From assembly GCA_023055505.1 (NCBI GenBank), contig JALIRH010000006.1, positions 22,913,105-22,977,104 of the forward strand: a stretch of 64,000 nt of DNA, read 5' to 3'. The notes beneath the pieces are model-generated. The model did not search any database. It had not been told where the DNA came from and saw only the letters and a list, made by a program, of their open reading frames with translations. The first letter of the stretch is position 1. Each line of letters starts with the position of its first letter. Below, piece by piece: positions 37,755 to 49,960 of this stretch. The position numbers were made by a program, and so were the translations under genes. The DNA comes from Callipepla californica brunnescens (taxonomy: Eukaryota > Chordata > Aves > Galliformes > Odontophoridae).

Positions 37755-39598
37755 AGATTTTCCAAAAGAAAATATCAGTTTGTCCATGCAGTCAGAAGTA
37801 TTAAAAATAATTATACTGCTGCTGTTTGTTTTATGTCACAGAAATGCCTGAAGTCTACAGGGTTAACCTGTAAGCATCTGCAGCTAACTATTTAGTACTC
37901 TAGTTCAACTTTGCACCAAAAAAATGCCATTCACGTAACCATGCACAGAACAATCTTGGAAAGACCGGGTAGGTTCTAGGTAGACAGGGCTGCATCATTC
38001 CCACTAGGCATGTCTCAGGCGACTATTTTTAGGAAGTACATCATGGATTATACATGCTTCTCAGGGTGATTTTAAAGAATTTATACTTTTTGAGTTTTTT
38101 ATGAATTTAAAATCAGTGTGCAAAATTTTTCATGTTTTTTATATTTTTTTCATAATTTTTAAGTACTGCATATGTCAGCTTTTAATACCTGGTCCTCTAC
38201 AGCTCAGCTGGTTCATTGTTCATATACATACCTTACTATTCATGTTACGTAGATTATTGTACATCGTGATTAATTTTACAGACAAAAAGTAAACTGTGAA
38301 AGCAGAAAACAGATTTTTTCAGTACCATTTTAGAAACAGTGAGGTTTTTCTGAAAGTACAGCCACACTAAGCATTACTAAAAGTGCAGTTTCACAATTGC
38401 TTGGTTTGGTAAAATTCTGAGTACAGTCACAAGCAGCTTCAGGCTGCGTTGGTGGTGGATCTGTGGTTCTTAGAAGTACCTGCCTAGCTGTCACGTTTGT
38501 GTGCCAGACAATGCTATCAGCTTTTATTTTATGCTTATATGGGTACATACAATGCAGTATGAGTCTAGGTACATGTTAATTTATAGTAATGATATCATTA
38601 TATTGGTTTTAGTTGAAGTCTAACAGTATTATATGTAAAGAATACACCCATTCCCTTAAGGAGAGTAAATGACAGAGATTTTTACCATCCTTTTATCTGT
38701 TGCTTAGCTACTCAGTTGGAAAGTAAATGCATTTATTTCCTCTTAAAGTTTGATGTCTTTGTGTTCATACTCGTCAATTAATTTTATCATGCTTTAGTTA
38801 GACTAGTCACTTCCTTTTCTCTGACTTTTGTGTAGGCTTCTGCTGTTTAAATAAGTGAATCCATAAATCCTCAGGTATTTCAAAAAGACACCGTGATGTA
38901 CCAGTCCATTAAGTTCAGCACTGCTGAAAATTGAGTCCTTGGGTTATCTTGGTACTTTATTGTTTATTTTTCCTTTTCCTCACTCATGCTTTCTGTACAC
39001 TGCTTATCTGTCTTTGCTTGCTCTTGTGTCTTGTTCCTATCCTTGGGCTTAAGCTTGCTTTAGTTTTTGGTTTCTCTATTTCAGATGCTTTTTCTATTCA
39101 GTGGTCTTCCTGTTTCTAAACACTTTCTTTTTTACACTTTCTCTGTTATTATGAATCATAATGGGTTCTTAAGAGGTTCCACAGATTTCTGCTGTGTCTC
39201 ATTAGTTCTGGCTTTATTGTTATTACTGTATTTACATTAAAAGTGATCCATATTAGCCACATCTGATCTCCTGAAGAACAGGAATATGAAGTCATAATAA
39301 AATCAGAGGCTATCGGAAGAATTGTGCTCTTGAAGTTTGACAGAATCTGTTAAAAAAATCAACAAAGACACAAGTAGAGTCACATCTGAAGTTACATATT
39401 TTAATTGGAGGAAAATGGAAAGGAAAGAGTATTAATTTTGGTCACAGGTCAATTAATTATGAATTATCCTGTGTCATCAAAGACATGTCTCTGTTAATCA
39501 GAAGAATGAATAAAATGATGATCTTCTGTAGGAAAAAAACTGTTCTGGTTAAATGGTAAAAACTTTTTGCAAACAATTCTTAGAGAAAACAAAATTTA
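37755..39598. other. gene-free, AT-rich interval
   Basis: No gene or named repeat seen in about 1.8 kb. Confidence 0.45.
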
Positions 39599-39652
39599 GC
39601 TGTTATAGTTTCCATGGAAACAAATAAGAGGCATTACTTTTGGAGCGGTATA
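39599..39652 (+). mobile_element. mariner-type element, terminal fragment
   Basis: Contains the terminus 'aataagaggcattactttt' followed by ggagc. This is nearly identical to the right terminus of the more complete copy at 45729-46250, and is preceded by 'gtttccatggaaac', which I recall from the same bird element. Only one end survives. Confidence 0.7.
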
Positions 39653-40187
39653 CACATATGCTAAAGAAATGCTCTGTTTTTACTTTCATTTAGGCCTGCC
39701 AGCAGTACAAGATAATAAAGTTTCTTGTCTCTATACATTCATTAAAAGTACACAGTAGTCTTAGTACTTTATAAAGTTGGAAGGAATTTGTTTATGTTGT
39801 ATAGCATTACCTACTAGCAACCGTACAAGTAAAATGTCTGTGAAATAGGCAGCTAGAGATCTGGAAACCAAAACAATTAATGACAGTGGCTGTATGTTCA
39901 ATTGCTAAGGGAGGAATAGTTTTAAAGAATTTGTAATCTGGTCAGTAAGTCAAAGAACAATATTAACACTGAGAACAGAAAAACAGTTCTTTAGATCACT
40001 TGCTTTTATGTGTATAACTTAAAATCATTAATTTATATTAAAAATACAAACTGTTTCCTGCATTTTTACATTGTTATTTGTAAACTTAAGGTTATTAACC
40101 CCAATTTACAGAGCTTTCACATTGATATTCTTACTATTAAATAATGAAGAAAGCTTAATAAAGGAAGCTATATACAGTGGTTTAGCA

Positions 40188-40211
40188 TTAATGTAATTGT
40201 AATTACATTAA
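40188..40211. repeat. 24-bp palindrome
   Basis: TTAATGTAATT, two spacer bases (GT), then AATTACATTAA: an exact 11-bp inverted repeat. Confidence 0.95.
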
Positions 40212-40246
40212 AGCAAGTAAATATTTCCTTTAAAATAGGGACTTTT

Positions 40247-40303
40247 ATTTTAAAGTGAAAATACATTTTTACATTTTAGATTTTAAAGCGAAAATACATT
40301 TTT
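40247..40303. repeat. imperfect direct repeat, 24 bp
   Basis: ATTTTAAAGTGAAAATACAT and ATTTTAAAGCGAAAATACAT, each followed by a T run, at 40247 and 40280. They differ at one position within the quoted part. Confidence 0.85.
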
Positions 40304-41220
40304 TTAATACAAAGAGTGAATGTGGGAATATGTGCTTTTTATCAAAAGTAAATTATCAGCAATAAAATGAAGCAAGGATTTTGTAATCTTCCTTTCTTGA
40401 AGTTAAGCATTTTCTGATGGGAATGTGTTTACAAATATTTTAAAGTGTCCCTGAACAGAATTTTTATAAAATCACATTTCCTTCCTGTCATAAATAGGTA
40501 TTGGTGAAACTGCATTAAAAATGTAGAAGGAAGTTCTTTGTTTATCCTTGTGAAGTATAAAAAGAATCAGTGGGCAGGACATTTCTTGGAATAGAAAAGC
40601 TGTTAAGGTATTATGTTTCACAGGGAACCATGGGGCTATCTAGGTTGTTCATGATGGAATCTTGAGCTGTTTTACTTGTCAGCAAACAGATTCAAATCTG
40701 GCTCGATCCAATAATAAATTGAAGTAGTTTTCTTCTCTGTAGAGAGCGATGGAGCAATGTGGGCTGAGGCAGCACCTCAGGTGACAGATCCCAGAGGGGC
40801 AACTGAGTTAAAACACCTGTCACCAGCAAGGGTTATGCTCAGCCTACTGGGAAAAAGAAAATAAAAGACTTCCATATTATGAGATGAAAATGAAACAGAA
40901 ATAGAGATTTCATAATGGATGAAAATATTCAAGATTTAAATACCAGTTTTCATAAAATGTGTGGTTTCTGTGTTGTTTTAAATGTATCATTCCCTGAAAA
41001 GGAATGACATGCAAAAGCAGAACAGCCGAGAATAAAGCATCTAAAAGAAACTAAATCCTGGTCTCTGCTTACTCTCTAGAGAGCAAATCTTAAGAATAGC
41101 AGATCTTCCAAATATACTGTAAATCTTAACTTGCCAAAACTTAGGATCAGAAGCTCAAGCTCCACACAGCTTGCACCCTATCTGACCTAAGACCCCAAGA
41201 AGTCATTGGAACAGTTCTCC

Positions 41221-41835
41221 TATGTTTTGCCAATTGACAGGATCAGAAGAAAGGGCACAGACACCAGCAAAAAGGATAGGCATATTTTACTGTATTTCAA
41301 AATAATACAAAAATAAAACAGTACCTATAGTCAAAAGATAAGCTTAACAAAGAAAATAGGCATCTAATCATTGCTGCATGAGGTTAGCAATAGTGATTAA
41401 GAAAGACATCACCAATTGGCTTAATACTTTACCATCATCCAGATCCACAGCTTGTTGGGGAACCCTGGTTGCAGTAAGGATCTGGACAGACTGTGCAGGC
41501 AATTGGGAAGGCCAGTGGCAGTGAGTCCACCCTGTAGGTGAGGTCTGAAAAGTCACTGCAAGCAGGTCCAGCCTTTATACCATTGAATAACCAAATATAT
41601 GTAACAGTCAGATGGAACATCTGGTCTCCTCTTTCTCCTGTTGGTTTTCTCTCCAAAACGTGGGCAGGGTTCAAGGAGGAAGAAAGGGAATTGTGCCATC
41701 TATTTTGGTATACCATAGGCCTCTTTTTCAAGACTAAATGTCTGCCCAGGCTCCATGCAATGTGCTTAATTGAGTAACAAGCATTACAGCAAAGTTCCCT
41801 TGTGAACAAGAAAGACATAATTTGACCATTATTAA
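41221..41835 (-). mobile_element. ERVL-type avian LTR (degenerate, solo)
   Basis: Read on the minus strand, this resembles a bird ERVL-class LTR over about 600 bp. An upstream segment 'cattgcatggagcctgggca' is followed by a TATAAA (41579-41574). Then come 'ctcactgccactggccttcc', 'aacaagctgtggatctg' and a 3' end near 'ggcaaaacata'. No internal viral coding region adjoins it. Boundaries are approximate and the assignment rests on remembered similarity. The 127-residue open frame here is LTR sequence and not a gene. Confidence 0.6.
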
Positions 41836-44800
41836 TGCATAGTAAGCTTTATAACAGAGCTTCTGTAGATAAATACTAGAATATACATACTCATATTGAC
41901 ATGGCAAAATAAGGATAAATGGCATCTAATATGTGCAGTTAATACTGTACGTTAGATAGACTGTGAGGTTGTGAGGTTCATCTATAGGTCAGCTTTGAAT
42001 CAGGGCCTATCTCAGGCCCCAGCATTTCACCCTGAATCTATGTTGATTCACTGCTCTTTTACAGATAATTTCATTCATACAACTGCATCCATAGGTAGCA
42101 TTGCCCTTAAAGCTGCTGTTACTTGATTCAAGAACTATCAGACCTCTATAAATAAACATTTAATGTATCAATTCATAAAGCAAAAATCTTTACTAAAAGA
42201 TGTTAACGGGATTGGTACATCAAACTGTTAAATAGCTGCGACATCAACTATTTAACAGTATTTTAGACAAATTTGAAGTGTTTCTAGTGCTTGAAACTGT
42301 CTTGACCCTTGTGGTCCATCATCTTAATCCAGGGGGTTAAAGGGTTCTTTGTAATTTCTACTGTGAAGTAAGGGGGAATTAATGCTTCCTGGACCGTTCT
42401 GTGCTGTTTATCCTATGTATGCTTGTGAAGAAATAGTCCTTAGAAGTCCTGTGCGCTGATGTTCCAGATTCAAGTTAGCCTTTGGTTAAGCTTTTGTTTG
42501 CTTACAGTTTTACTCAAGTCTGATTTTTATGCAGGGAATCCACACTGACTGAGATAACAGAGATGACAGATTTCCAGGGCTGCCCTGACAGTCAGGATCA
42601 CTCTACCAAAAACTAATGTATGTCAACTGCTGTTGCTACTTCAAAAAACTGGTCAAAGTTTTGTTTTGTTGGTTTTTTGTTGTTTTTTTCCCACTATTAT
42701 TCTTCACTGCGAAGAAACAATGTGGCACTGACAGCCTTTTCCAGGACATATTGCTGCTTAGGAGAAACTGATGCAGCTGGATTGACTTAAGCAGACAGTC
42801 TGGGAGCAGCATAAGCAGCTTCTAAAATGTGACAAAGAAAATGCATAATTGACTGTGCAACAGCTGTGGGAAATGATATGTGAGATTCCATGTTCACTAT
42901 GTATTCCAAACATTAAAGAGAACAATTTAATGTTAACAAAGAAACGTGAAAGCAGCATGTTTACGAAGTATAGTCTTACTGCTGTGGCATTAACTGCACA
43001 AGCTGTGTCAACAAAGGATTGCACAGTTAGAACAGTATAAATAGATTTGGTACGGTAATTTATTTTTCTGTATTTTTTTTCTTTAATGGAGAATGTCAGT
43101 ATTTTAATAGAAATACAATTTATAGAAAGAATAAGGTTCCCGAATCGAACAGTTTCAGTAAGCCAAAGCTTGTTCTCATTTGAGGCAGTGATAGAACCCT
43201 TGGAGTACAGGATTGGACATCATTCTGAGCAAGCTATTTTCTACAAACCTAGACTGGAGAAAACATCATGTGTCTTCCACTAACACGAGTCAAATGCTCC
43301 TGTTTTCTTTATGGAAAGGGTAGAGAGGGATTTTTCATATTTATGATCAGGAGGGCAGATACTGCTGTTTCAGAAGTAACTGTCATTGGTGTAAATTCCA
43401 GATAAAATGTTATTTGCCCATGTTTTCTGCTGTAGTTTTTAGAGGAAAGTTGATATTTGCAAAGAAGGAATGTTTACCATTATAAAATAATGTTTTGCAA
43501 CTGTTTATTATTTTTATGCACTGCAGCAAGAACATTTCAATCCAGCTGCTAATACTAGATGACAGAATTATTACTGATTACTTTAGTAGTAAAAGGATGA
43601 AAGTGGAGCATGTTTTGCTGTGTTTCAGTGGGGGAAATGTATTTCACAAAATGTTTGACATCCAAAAGTAGGGTTTAGTTTAAGCAAATATACTGCCTGA
43701 AATCAGTAGAAAGACACAGGCAGCCCCCAGATGGAATTGAAAACAGAGCTAGAATAAATCGTTCTTTCAGGATGTCATGTGCAGCCTTTGCCAAATCACT
43801 TGAGATGCAAGCTGATACACAGAAGTGTTGACTTCCCTTGTATTTCAGAAAATGGTTAAAAATCAGACTGTCATTACTCCTCAGAGCAAAAGCAGGATAC
43901 CTGCAGTATCCTGGTGTGAACCTGGTAAGATGAGGCCAGTTTGTGCAGATCTAATGGTGTCTGTTTCTTGATATTCTTACTGTGCAAAAATATCAGTCTT
44001 GGGGTACCTCCTGCAAGGGCTATGATCCCAGGCACTGCAAGAGGCAATCATTTTTGTAAGCAGCCTAATGTTGCAGGCAGCTGTGTTTATAAATTATGGA
44101 CATCTTGGCAGTAGTTTAAACCCTTTTCCTGACTTTGCTAGCTGAACTACGATTTAGACATAAGCAAAATCTCTACGGAGGGGCATAGTGCCACATTTTG
44201 TAAAGAAGCATGTAGTGCATCTCCAAGGCATCACTTTTTCACACTGTCTCCAATTATCACATTCACTTGAATCATTAGTACTTTCATTTCTAACATAGCA
44301 GAATGCAAAATCCAGTCCCAGCTTGTTTCCTTTCTGGAGTTTGGGCACTAAAGGAATATACCGTATTTGCTCCAACTGGGAGAAAGAGCATGGAACATGT
44401 TTCAGATTAGAATGCTGCATTTTATGCTACCACATCTGCCACAAATTTTGAGAAATAAATATTTTTGACTTTTTAATCATTTATCTAGAAAATATAAGAA
44501 GTAACTGATGAAAAGCTAAATTAATTGCTTTGCCTACTCTTGAGTTTCACTCAGGTACTTTTTGGAACCTCCTGCTCTTAAAAACTATCAGTTACTGCTT
44601 TTCAAGAGGTAATATTCCCATATTATCTTTTCTCTAAATGCAGTTTCATTTAAACGTAGAGAACTATATTACTATGTTTATGAGAGAAGAGAACTAACAT
44701 ATTTTGATTTATGACTAAGTCTGTCATCCTTTTTTGAAGGATATACACAGTATATCTCTTATTTCACGTTGTGTAATGGCATGAAATGCATCCCAGGAAT

Positions 44801-45728
44801 AAGACATCTGAGAAGGAATTTCTTATATTATTTGGACAGCAGAGTCTATTCTGAACTGAAAATTATGTGGAGGGAAATCTACAGAATATTTTGCTATTTT
44901 TTATGTGTAGGAAGATATCAAAAATGTTCTTCAAGAGCAGGCAAAACATAAAGAGTTAGCAAATTTAATTGAAAAGTAGTTTCATAGGTGTTTTTTTTCT
45001 TTGTTTGTTTTCTGTGAAGGGTTGTTTTCGTCTTATATTGCACAAGAAATCAGATTAAAGACAACAGTGTTTGTTAACTGCTTAGTCTAAAAATGTTTAT
45101 TCCTGTCTTTCACTAGCTTACATGTCTGACTAACGAGTTTGTATACTTTGTGATGATACTCCAGTGCTGCCTCTGCCCATCTGTTTTTCCTCTTTGGGAC
45201 TTGCCCTTTAAGAAACACCTCCTTAAGGCTGCCATCCCTAATTTCTAAGATGTAATCAAAACACCAGTACATGTGAAAGAGCTGTCCAACAAGCACATAT
45301 TACTGGTGTAATCAGGCACCCAACAGTTTTACCTTTTTTTCATGGAATGCAGAACAGATATGGATAAAATTAATACATTTTAAAAATCACTATCCTCTGC
45401 AAGCATACTTTTAAATGCTGAAGCTCTCAAAAGCTTTTTGACAAAATTAAGCCTTATATGAGATACATTTTGCACAGCCCTCTACACAGCAGAATCATGG
45501 TAAATAATAACAATAAAAAAAAAAAAAGTAAGGAAACCAGTCAAGAGATTGCGAAAGTAAAGTAAATAAGTCCTTAAAAGAACAATCTGTCTTCTCAAAC
45601 TTGGATTCATTATGTCTGTTTCTAGGTTAAAAATGAGCTTAAATTAAAACTTGGCCAAACTGAAATGATTCATGTGATTTTAATTCAGAAAACTCCAGTT
45701 CAGTGATTTTGAAAGGAAGTAACTTTTA
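41836..45728. other. gene-free, AT-rich interval
   Basis: No supported gene in about 3.9 kb. Contains a 12-bp inverted repeat (42224-42259) and a T/G-rich tract at 42657-42690. Open frames show no domains I recognise. Confidence 0.45.
42224..42259. repeat. 12-bp inverted repeat (hairpin-capable)
   Basis: ACTGTTAAATAG, a 12-base loop, then CTATTTAACAGT: exact complement arms. Confidence 0.95.
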
Positions 45729-46250
45729 CTTCCTTGCACTGAAAGTAATGCCTCTGGTTTATTTTTGTGAAAGGTACAACACAGCACTATTTGATGGAGC
45801 AAATTCTCAGCTACTGTTTTTTCAACATGATCACCACCGTTTTTGTCCACAATGAACAAGAGCCTGCAAGCTGTGCTCATAAAAAGCTGCACCGGCAGAG
45901 GTGACCTACTGTTGCTGTTGCCACTGCTGCAGTGCATCACCCACTGCCTCGTGGTGTTCACAGCCACTGTTTGGTCTCCATGAACTTGCAGCAAGTGTAA
46001 ATGAATGTCATTGGTTGCAATTTTTTTTCTGCATGGAGGAATTCAGTGACACACCTTTGCTTTGTCCATACTCCCATTATCAGACACTGTTTTGTCTGAA
46101 TGCCCCTCTGCTGCCGTCTGTCACACGGCAACAAAATGTCATGGAATATTGGCAGAAAGGTTCAGCCTCTATTGTCATACCACCAACATCTGCGTCTGAC
46201 ATCATGGGCCAACAAAATGAAATAAGAGGCATTACTTTTAGAGCATCTTG
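45729..46250 (-). mobile_element. Internally deleted Tc1/mariner transposon with both ends
   Basis: Inverted termini TGCACTGAAAGTAATGCCTC (45735 on) and, on the other strand, TGCTCTAAAAGTAATGCCTC (from 46245) match at 18 of the 20 quoted positions. TA dinucleotides flank the unit at 45727-45728 and 46251-46252, fitting mariner insertion into TA. Minus-strand reading gives the start of a mariner transposase helix-turn-helix region (EFLHAEK-type, then VHGDQTVAVNTTRQWV). It then jumps to unrelated tail sequence, so the catalytic domain is missing. At about 520 bp against roughly 1.3 kb for autonomous mariners, it is a non-autonomous derivative. The reading frame is broken. Confidence 0.8.
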
Positions 46251-46252
46251 TA

Positions 46253-48949
46253 GCTGCATCTTCTGAAGAACAATCAGGACAGCAGGATTTTTTGCTTCTT
46301 CTCTCTCCTTCATCTCTCAGAGCAAAGGGGAGGGAGCACGACTTTGAAAGTAATAGGTCTTTTAAATCTACTTTCTGGTATACTGTTTCATGACTGGAAT
46401 TTTGGAGAGAGATAAGGGTCATTTGAGGGACAACACAAAAGACTGTGTAATGTGGATTCCAAGAATCTTTTTTTTTTTTTGCTTTAGAGTCACCTTAAGT
46501 CACAGAATACAAATAGTGAGAATTCGGACAGATATGGTTTTATTACAGGCTACAGCAAAGGACGTACTGAATCACTAAAGCCAAGGTTACACAGCCATTT
46601 TAATCCACAGTAAGCTACTCAAAGAGACACTTTCATCCATCCTTTGGATATGCATGTGCCAGCACCGGTTTACATTAGGCTGTACAAAAGAGTCTAAAAG
46701 GTTTTATCTGGATCAACTCCAGCTCTTTGCTAATGCTACTAGTACACAGTTTACAATACCACTGGCATAAAGGATGACATTGCCAAAAGCATCCAGGAGA
46801 AGCAAATGGGAGAGGGGCAATGGGACTCCGCCTTTCACTATGGCAAGACTGAAGCTCATTGTGTTTCCCACCTGTGTATGTCCCACATCTAATGTGATCT
46901 GCTATGGAGCCAGACGTGCACTGGATATACTGGTCTTGGAGCCACGGGACTTAGTTGGGTAGCTTTCTGTCGTATAAAAAAGTAATGTCTCACTGTGTGG
47001 TTGGATAATTATAAGTTCGGTACAGGTATTAAGACTAGAAGATGGCAGGTTTCTGTGAAACTGCACACTGCCTTCAGTGGGACTAGGGAGACATCATTAT
47101 GGCTGGACATCATGTAATACTGTACATCTGCCTAATGCCAAGCTGTGTTTCAAATAATGTACACTTAAGAAAAAAGTGGACTTTCAGATGGAACAGGTCA
47201 GTGCTAACTGTCTGGCTTTGCAGTAAAGCAGTATAGAATAAAATCTGTTTCTTCTGCAGAACTGCATCTGCAGGATTTCATCCTGCTTCTCAAAACATAC
47301 TTGAAATTGTTCAATTAATATTAAATTAGTGCTTATTATTTCTCAAAAGTTTTTGCACTGAAATATTCATTTCACAGTCATTTATAAAACACAATTGACA
47401 CAGAGATGTCTGAAGACCCAGCTATCATGGACTGTTCTTGGGGGTCTGCCATCAAATAGGAAGGAAAAATTTCTTTCCAAAATCAGTTCACCTTCCCACA
47501 TCTGCTTCAAGGAATTAGTGCTGCTTGCCGAGCAGCTGATGGTCACCGGCCATACGGCTGGCCTTCACTGTGGTCTATTTTCTCCCCAGCTACAGAATGA
47601 GATCAGATCTATCAGCTCTTGCTGCAGTTCCCAGGCAAGGTGCCAGTATTTTTGCCATATGCTGCCAGTGGAGGACCTTAACAAAGACATGTCTTGGTGA
47701 CTTTTTTAAAAAGCAAAGAAAACTGTAATAATGTCATGATGAATTGAGACTTTAGCATAACTGAATGGCTTTTCTTTTGTAATAAATTGGATCTTAAATC
47801 AGCTCCAATTCTCAAAAACACATTTTTCAAGAAAAACTTCCATAATGTGACAAAAATAGATTAATTTCTATAAATTCTGTGATGATAAAAAATGTCTTCT
47901 GCATTTTCACCTCACTTTCTGCTAATCAGTGAAATAATTAATATTAAAGAAGGAAGCAAATGGATTCCTAAATGTTACAATTACATTTAACAGAGGACAT
48001 TAAAAGCAGTTATTTTCTTTCTTTATTGCTTACTGATTTTATTATTTTATTATAACTTTTCATACACATCCAAACCAGGCCAGCTCAGCTTCTTTTGTTT
48101 ATAGATAATAACTAAATATAATTTAAAAGGAAGCTGTAGAACCCCCTTTAGGAGAATTTATAGCAATTCTTAAAGATTTTTGTCAGTGCAGCTGAAGCAT
48201 CTTTTGTGAGACTGAAACAAGATTGTATTGGGAAAGCTTTATGTGAGAAGGGTCATTGACACGCGCAATCAAAGCAGTTATTCTTCAAAAATTAATTAAC
48301 TTTTTTTTCTAAATCCAATCCCTTAGAATATTTCCCATCAGTAACAGCAGGTCTGTGCTTTTTATGTTTGTTGTAGCAGATGTTCTTTACATCCCAGATT
48401 TTTTCAGAACACCACCACAAAGATATGGTGGATGAAAGACTGGGTCTGCAAAAAGTGTATCAGGCAGTGTCATTGAAAGTGTGAGCCAGAGCCCTCTGAA
48501 GTCACTGAAAATTGCTGGCTTACGCTCACATTTTTCATAGCTTGTTAAGAGGGAGTGAGTCCAATTATTAAAGAAGAATGGAACAACTTTATTTACTTGG
48601 ATTGCACTTAATTTTTTTCTCAACAAGAAAAAGGTATTGGTGGAAGAATCTATCATTGCACATACAGGTGTCTGGGTCTGTAACCCCGAGAGGCTTACAG
48701 GCTTCTATAGTGACTACCAGGCAGCAAATCCACTTAGTAAATAGGCTCCTAAGGAGTGCTGGGAAAAGGTAACTAGCTGTGGTGCACCAGAATGATGAAG
48801 GGAAGAACATTTAGGTGAATGAGAAGGAAACTGAAGACTAAGGTCTGTGTGACAGTATTCTATGAAGTGATTCCTGCTCCTTATGACACCATGGGAAGAG
48901 GTATATTGCTATCTTGACTGGATGGTACAAGGAGGAGGAATACAGGTCC
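46253..48949. other. gene-free interval
   Basis: No supported gene. Contains a T run at 46469-46481. The segment 48560-48950 may belong to the LTR-like block that follows, but I could not establish this. Confidence 0.4.
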
Positions 48950-49450
48950 ATTATGACTTGAGGATAATTTCAGGATAAAGGGAATACTTTATCTGAAATT
49001 CAGCTGAATGAGATGTTAGGGAGCTGTGAGAGAGAGTTGCTCTGTAAGGGAAGGTGGGTCAGGAGCTGATGGTGACAGCAAGGCAGGGATGACACAACGC
49101 CACAGTGCCAGCAGAACAAAAGCACCCGTGATGGTCACCAGGATCAGGCAGAAGTCTTGACAATTCCAGACAAATAGATAGCGATGAGGCCTGGAGTCAG
49201 AGGGATAAGACCAATGAGGAACAAGATCAGGCACAGGCAGGCAGTCATTGTTCAGGCAGGATCCATGTCTAATAGCTGAGCTTAATGCTGCTCCAGAGCC
49301 AAGAGCTTGCCCTCCAGCAAGGATTATCCCAGCTGTCTCTCACAGCTTTTCTCCAGAGTCTGATCCAAGGTTGCAAGGCTGCACCACGCTGCTGCTGCTC
49401 GGCTTGAGCATGGGTGGCTGAATTCCCCCAGGAAGAGCCCCTGCCTGCAG
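48950..49450 (-). mobile_element. Probable avian LTR-like block
   Basis: GC-richer 500-bp segment. On the minus strand it reads 'tgtcatccctgccttgctgtc', 'accatcagctcctgaccca' and 'ctctctcacagctcc', resembling bird ERV LTR sequence I recall. I see no clear TG...CA ends. It could equally be another old interspersed repeat. Confidence 0.45.
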
Positions 49451-49960
49451 GCACTAATTAAGTGAATACTGTGTGATGTTTAGTTTGGCACTGCATATCG
49501 AGAAAGTTATAACTTTAAAACAGAAACAGTGAAAAAGACAAAAATGCACAAGAACATGTTGTTCTGCAACAATGCAGTTGCTGAAAGTCTTTAAAGCTCT
49601 GTATTTTATAGTACTGTATGAGTTAAAAGATGTAACTGTTACATAAATGACTTCCCAAAGTGAGAACAACTGACAGGCACATAAATAAATGCCAGAAGAT
49701 TCAAAAATAAGATGGAGGAACAGGAATGTCCTCCCTTACAACACACACACACACACACACCAAAGCAAACAGGCAGACTTTTGGTAAGAAGGCAGTCAAT
49801 GGAGCACTATAATATTAAGGCAGAAAATATACATGAAATAGAATAAATTGTGCCTAGTGCAAAATATCAATGTATATTCAAGAAATCAGAATCAAATGAA
49901 ACTAACAACTTAAACACTTCTGTGAGTATCTTAGAATTTATACATGTTTAAACTCCAAGC
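49451..49960. other. gene-free spacer with (AC)n
   Basis: AT-rich; holds an AC dinucleotide repeat at 49741-49760 and nothing else recognised. Confidence 0.5.
49741..49760. repeat. (AC)10 microsatellite
   Basis: Ten uninterrupted AC units. Confidence 0.95.

Larger units (their letters stand above)
39653..41220. other. gene-free, AT-rich interval with small symmetric repeats
   Basis: No gene seen. Contains a near-perfect palindrome at 40188-40211 and an imperfect 24-bp direct repeat at 40247-40270 and 40280-40303. Confidence 0.45.

Noticed and set aside
45680..45994. 104-codon minus-strand frame as a host gene
   Set aside because: The start matches a mariner transposase N-terminal fragment within a transposon bounded by inverted termini; it is not a host gene.
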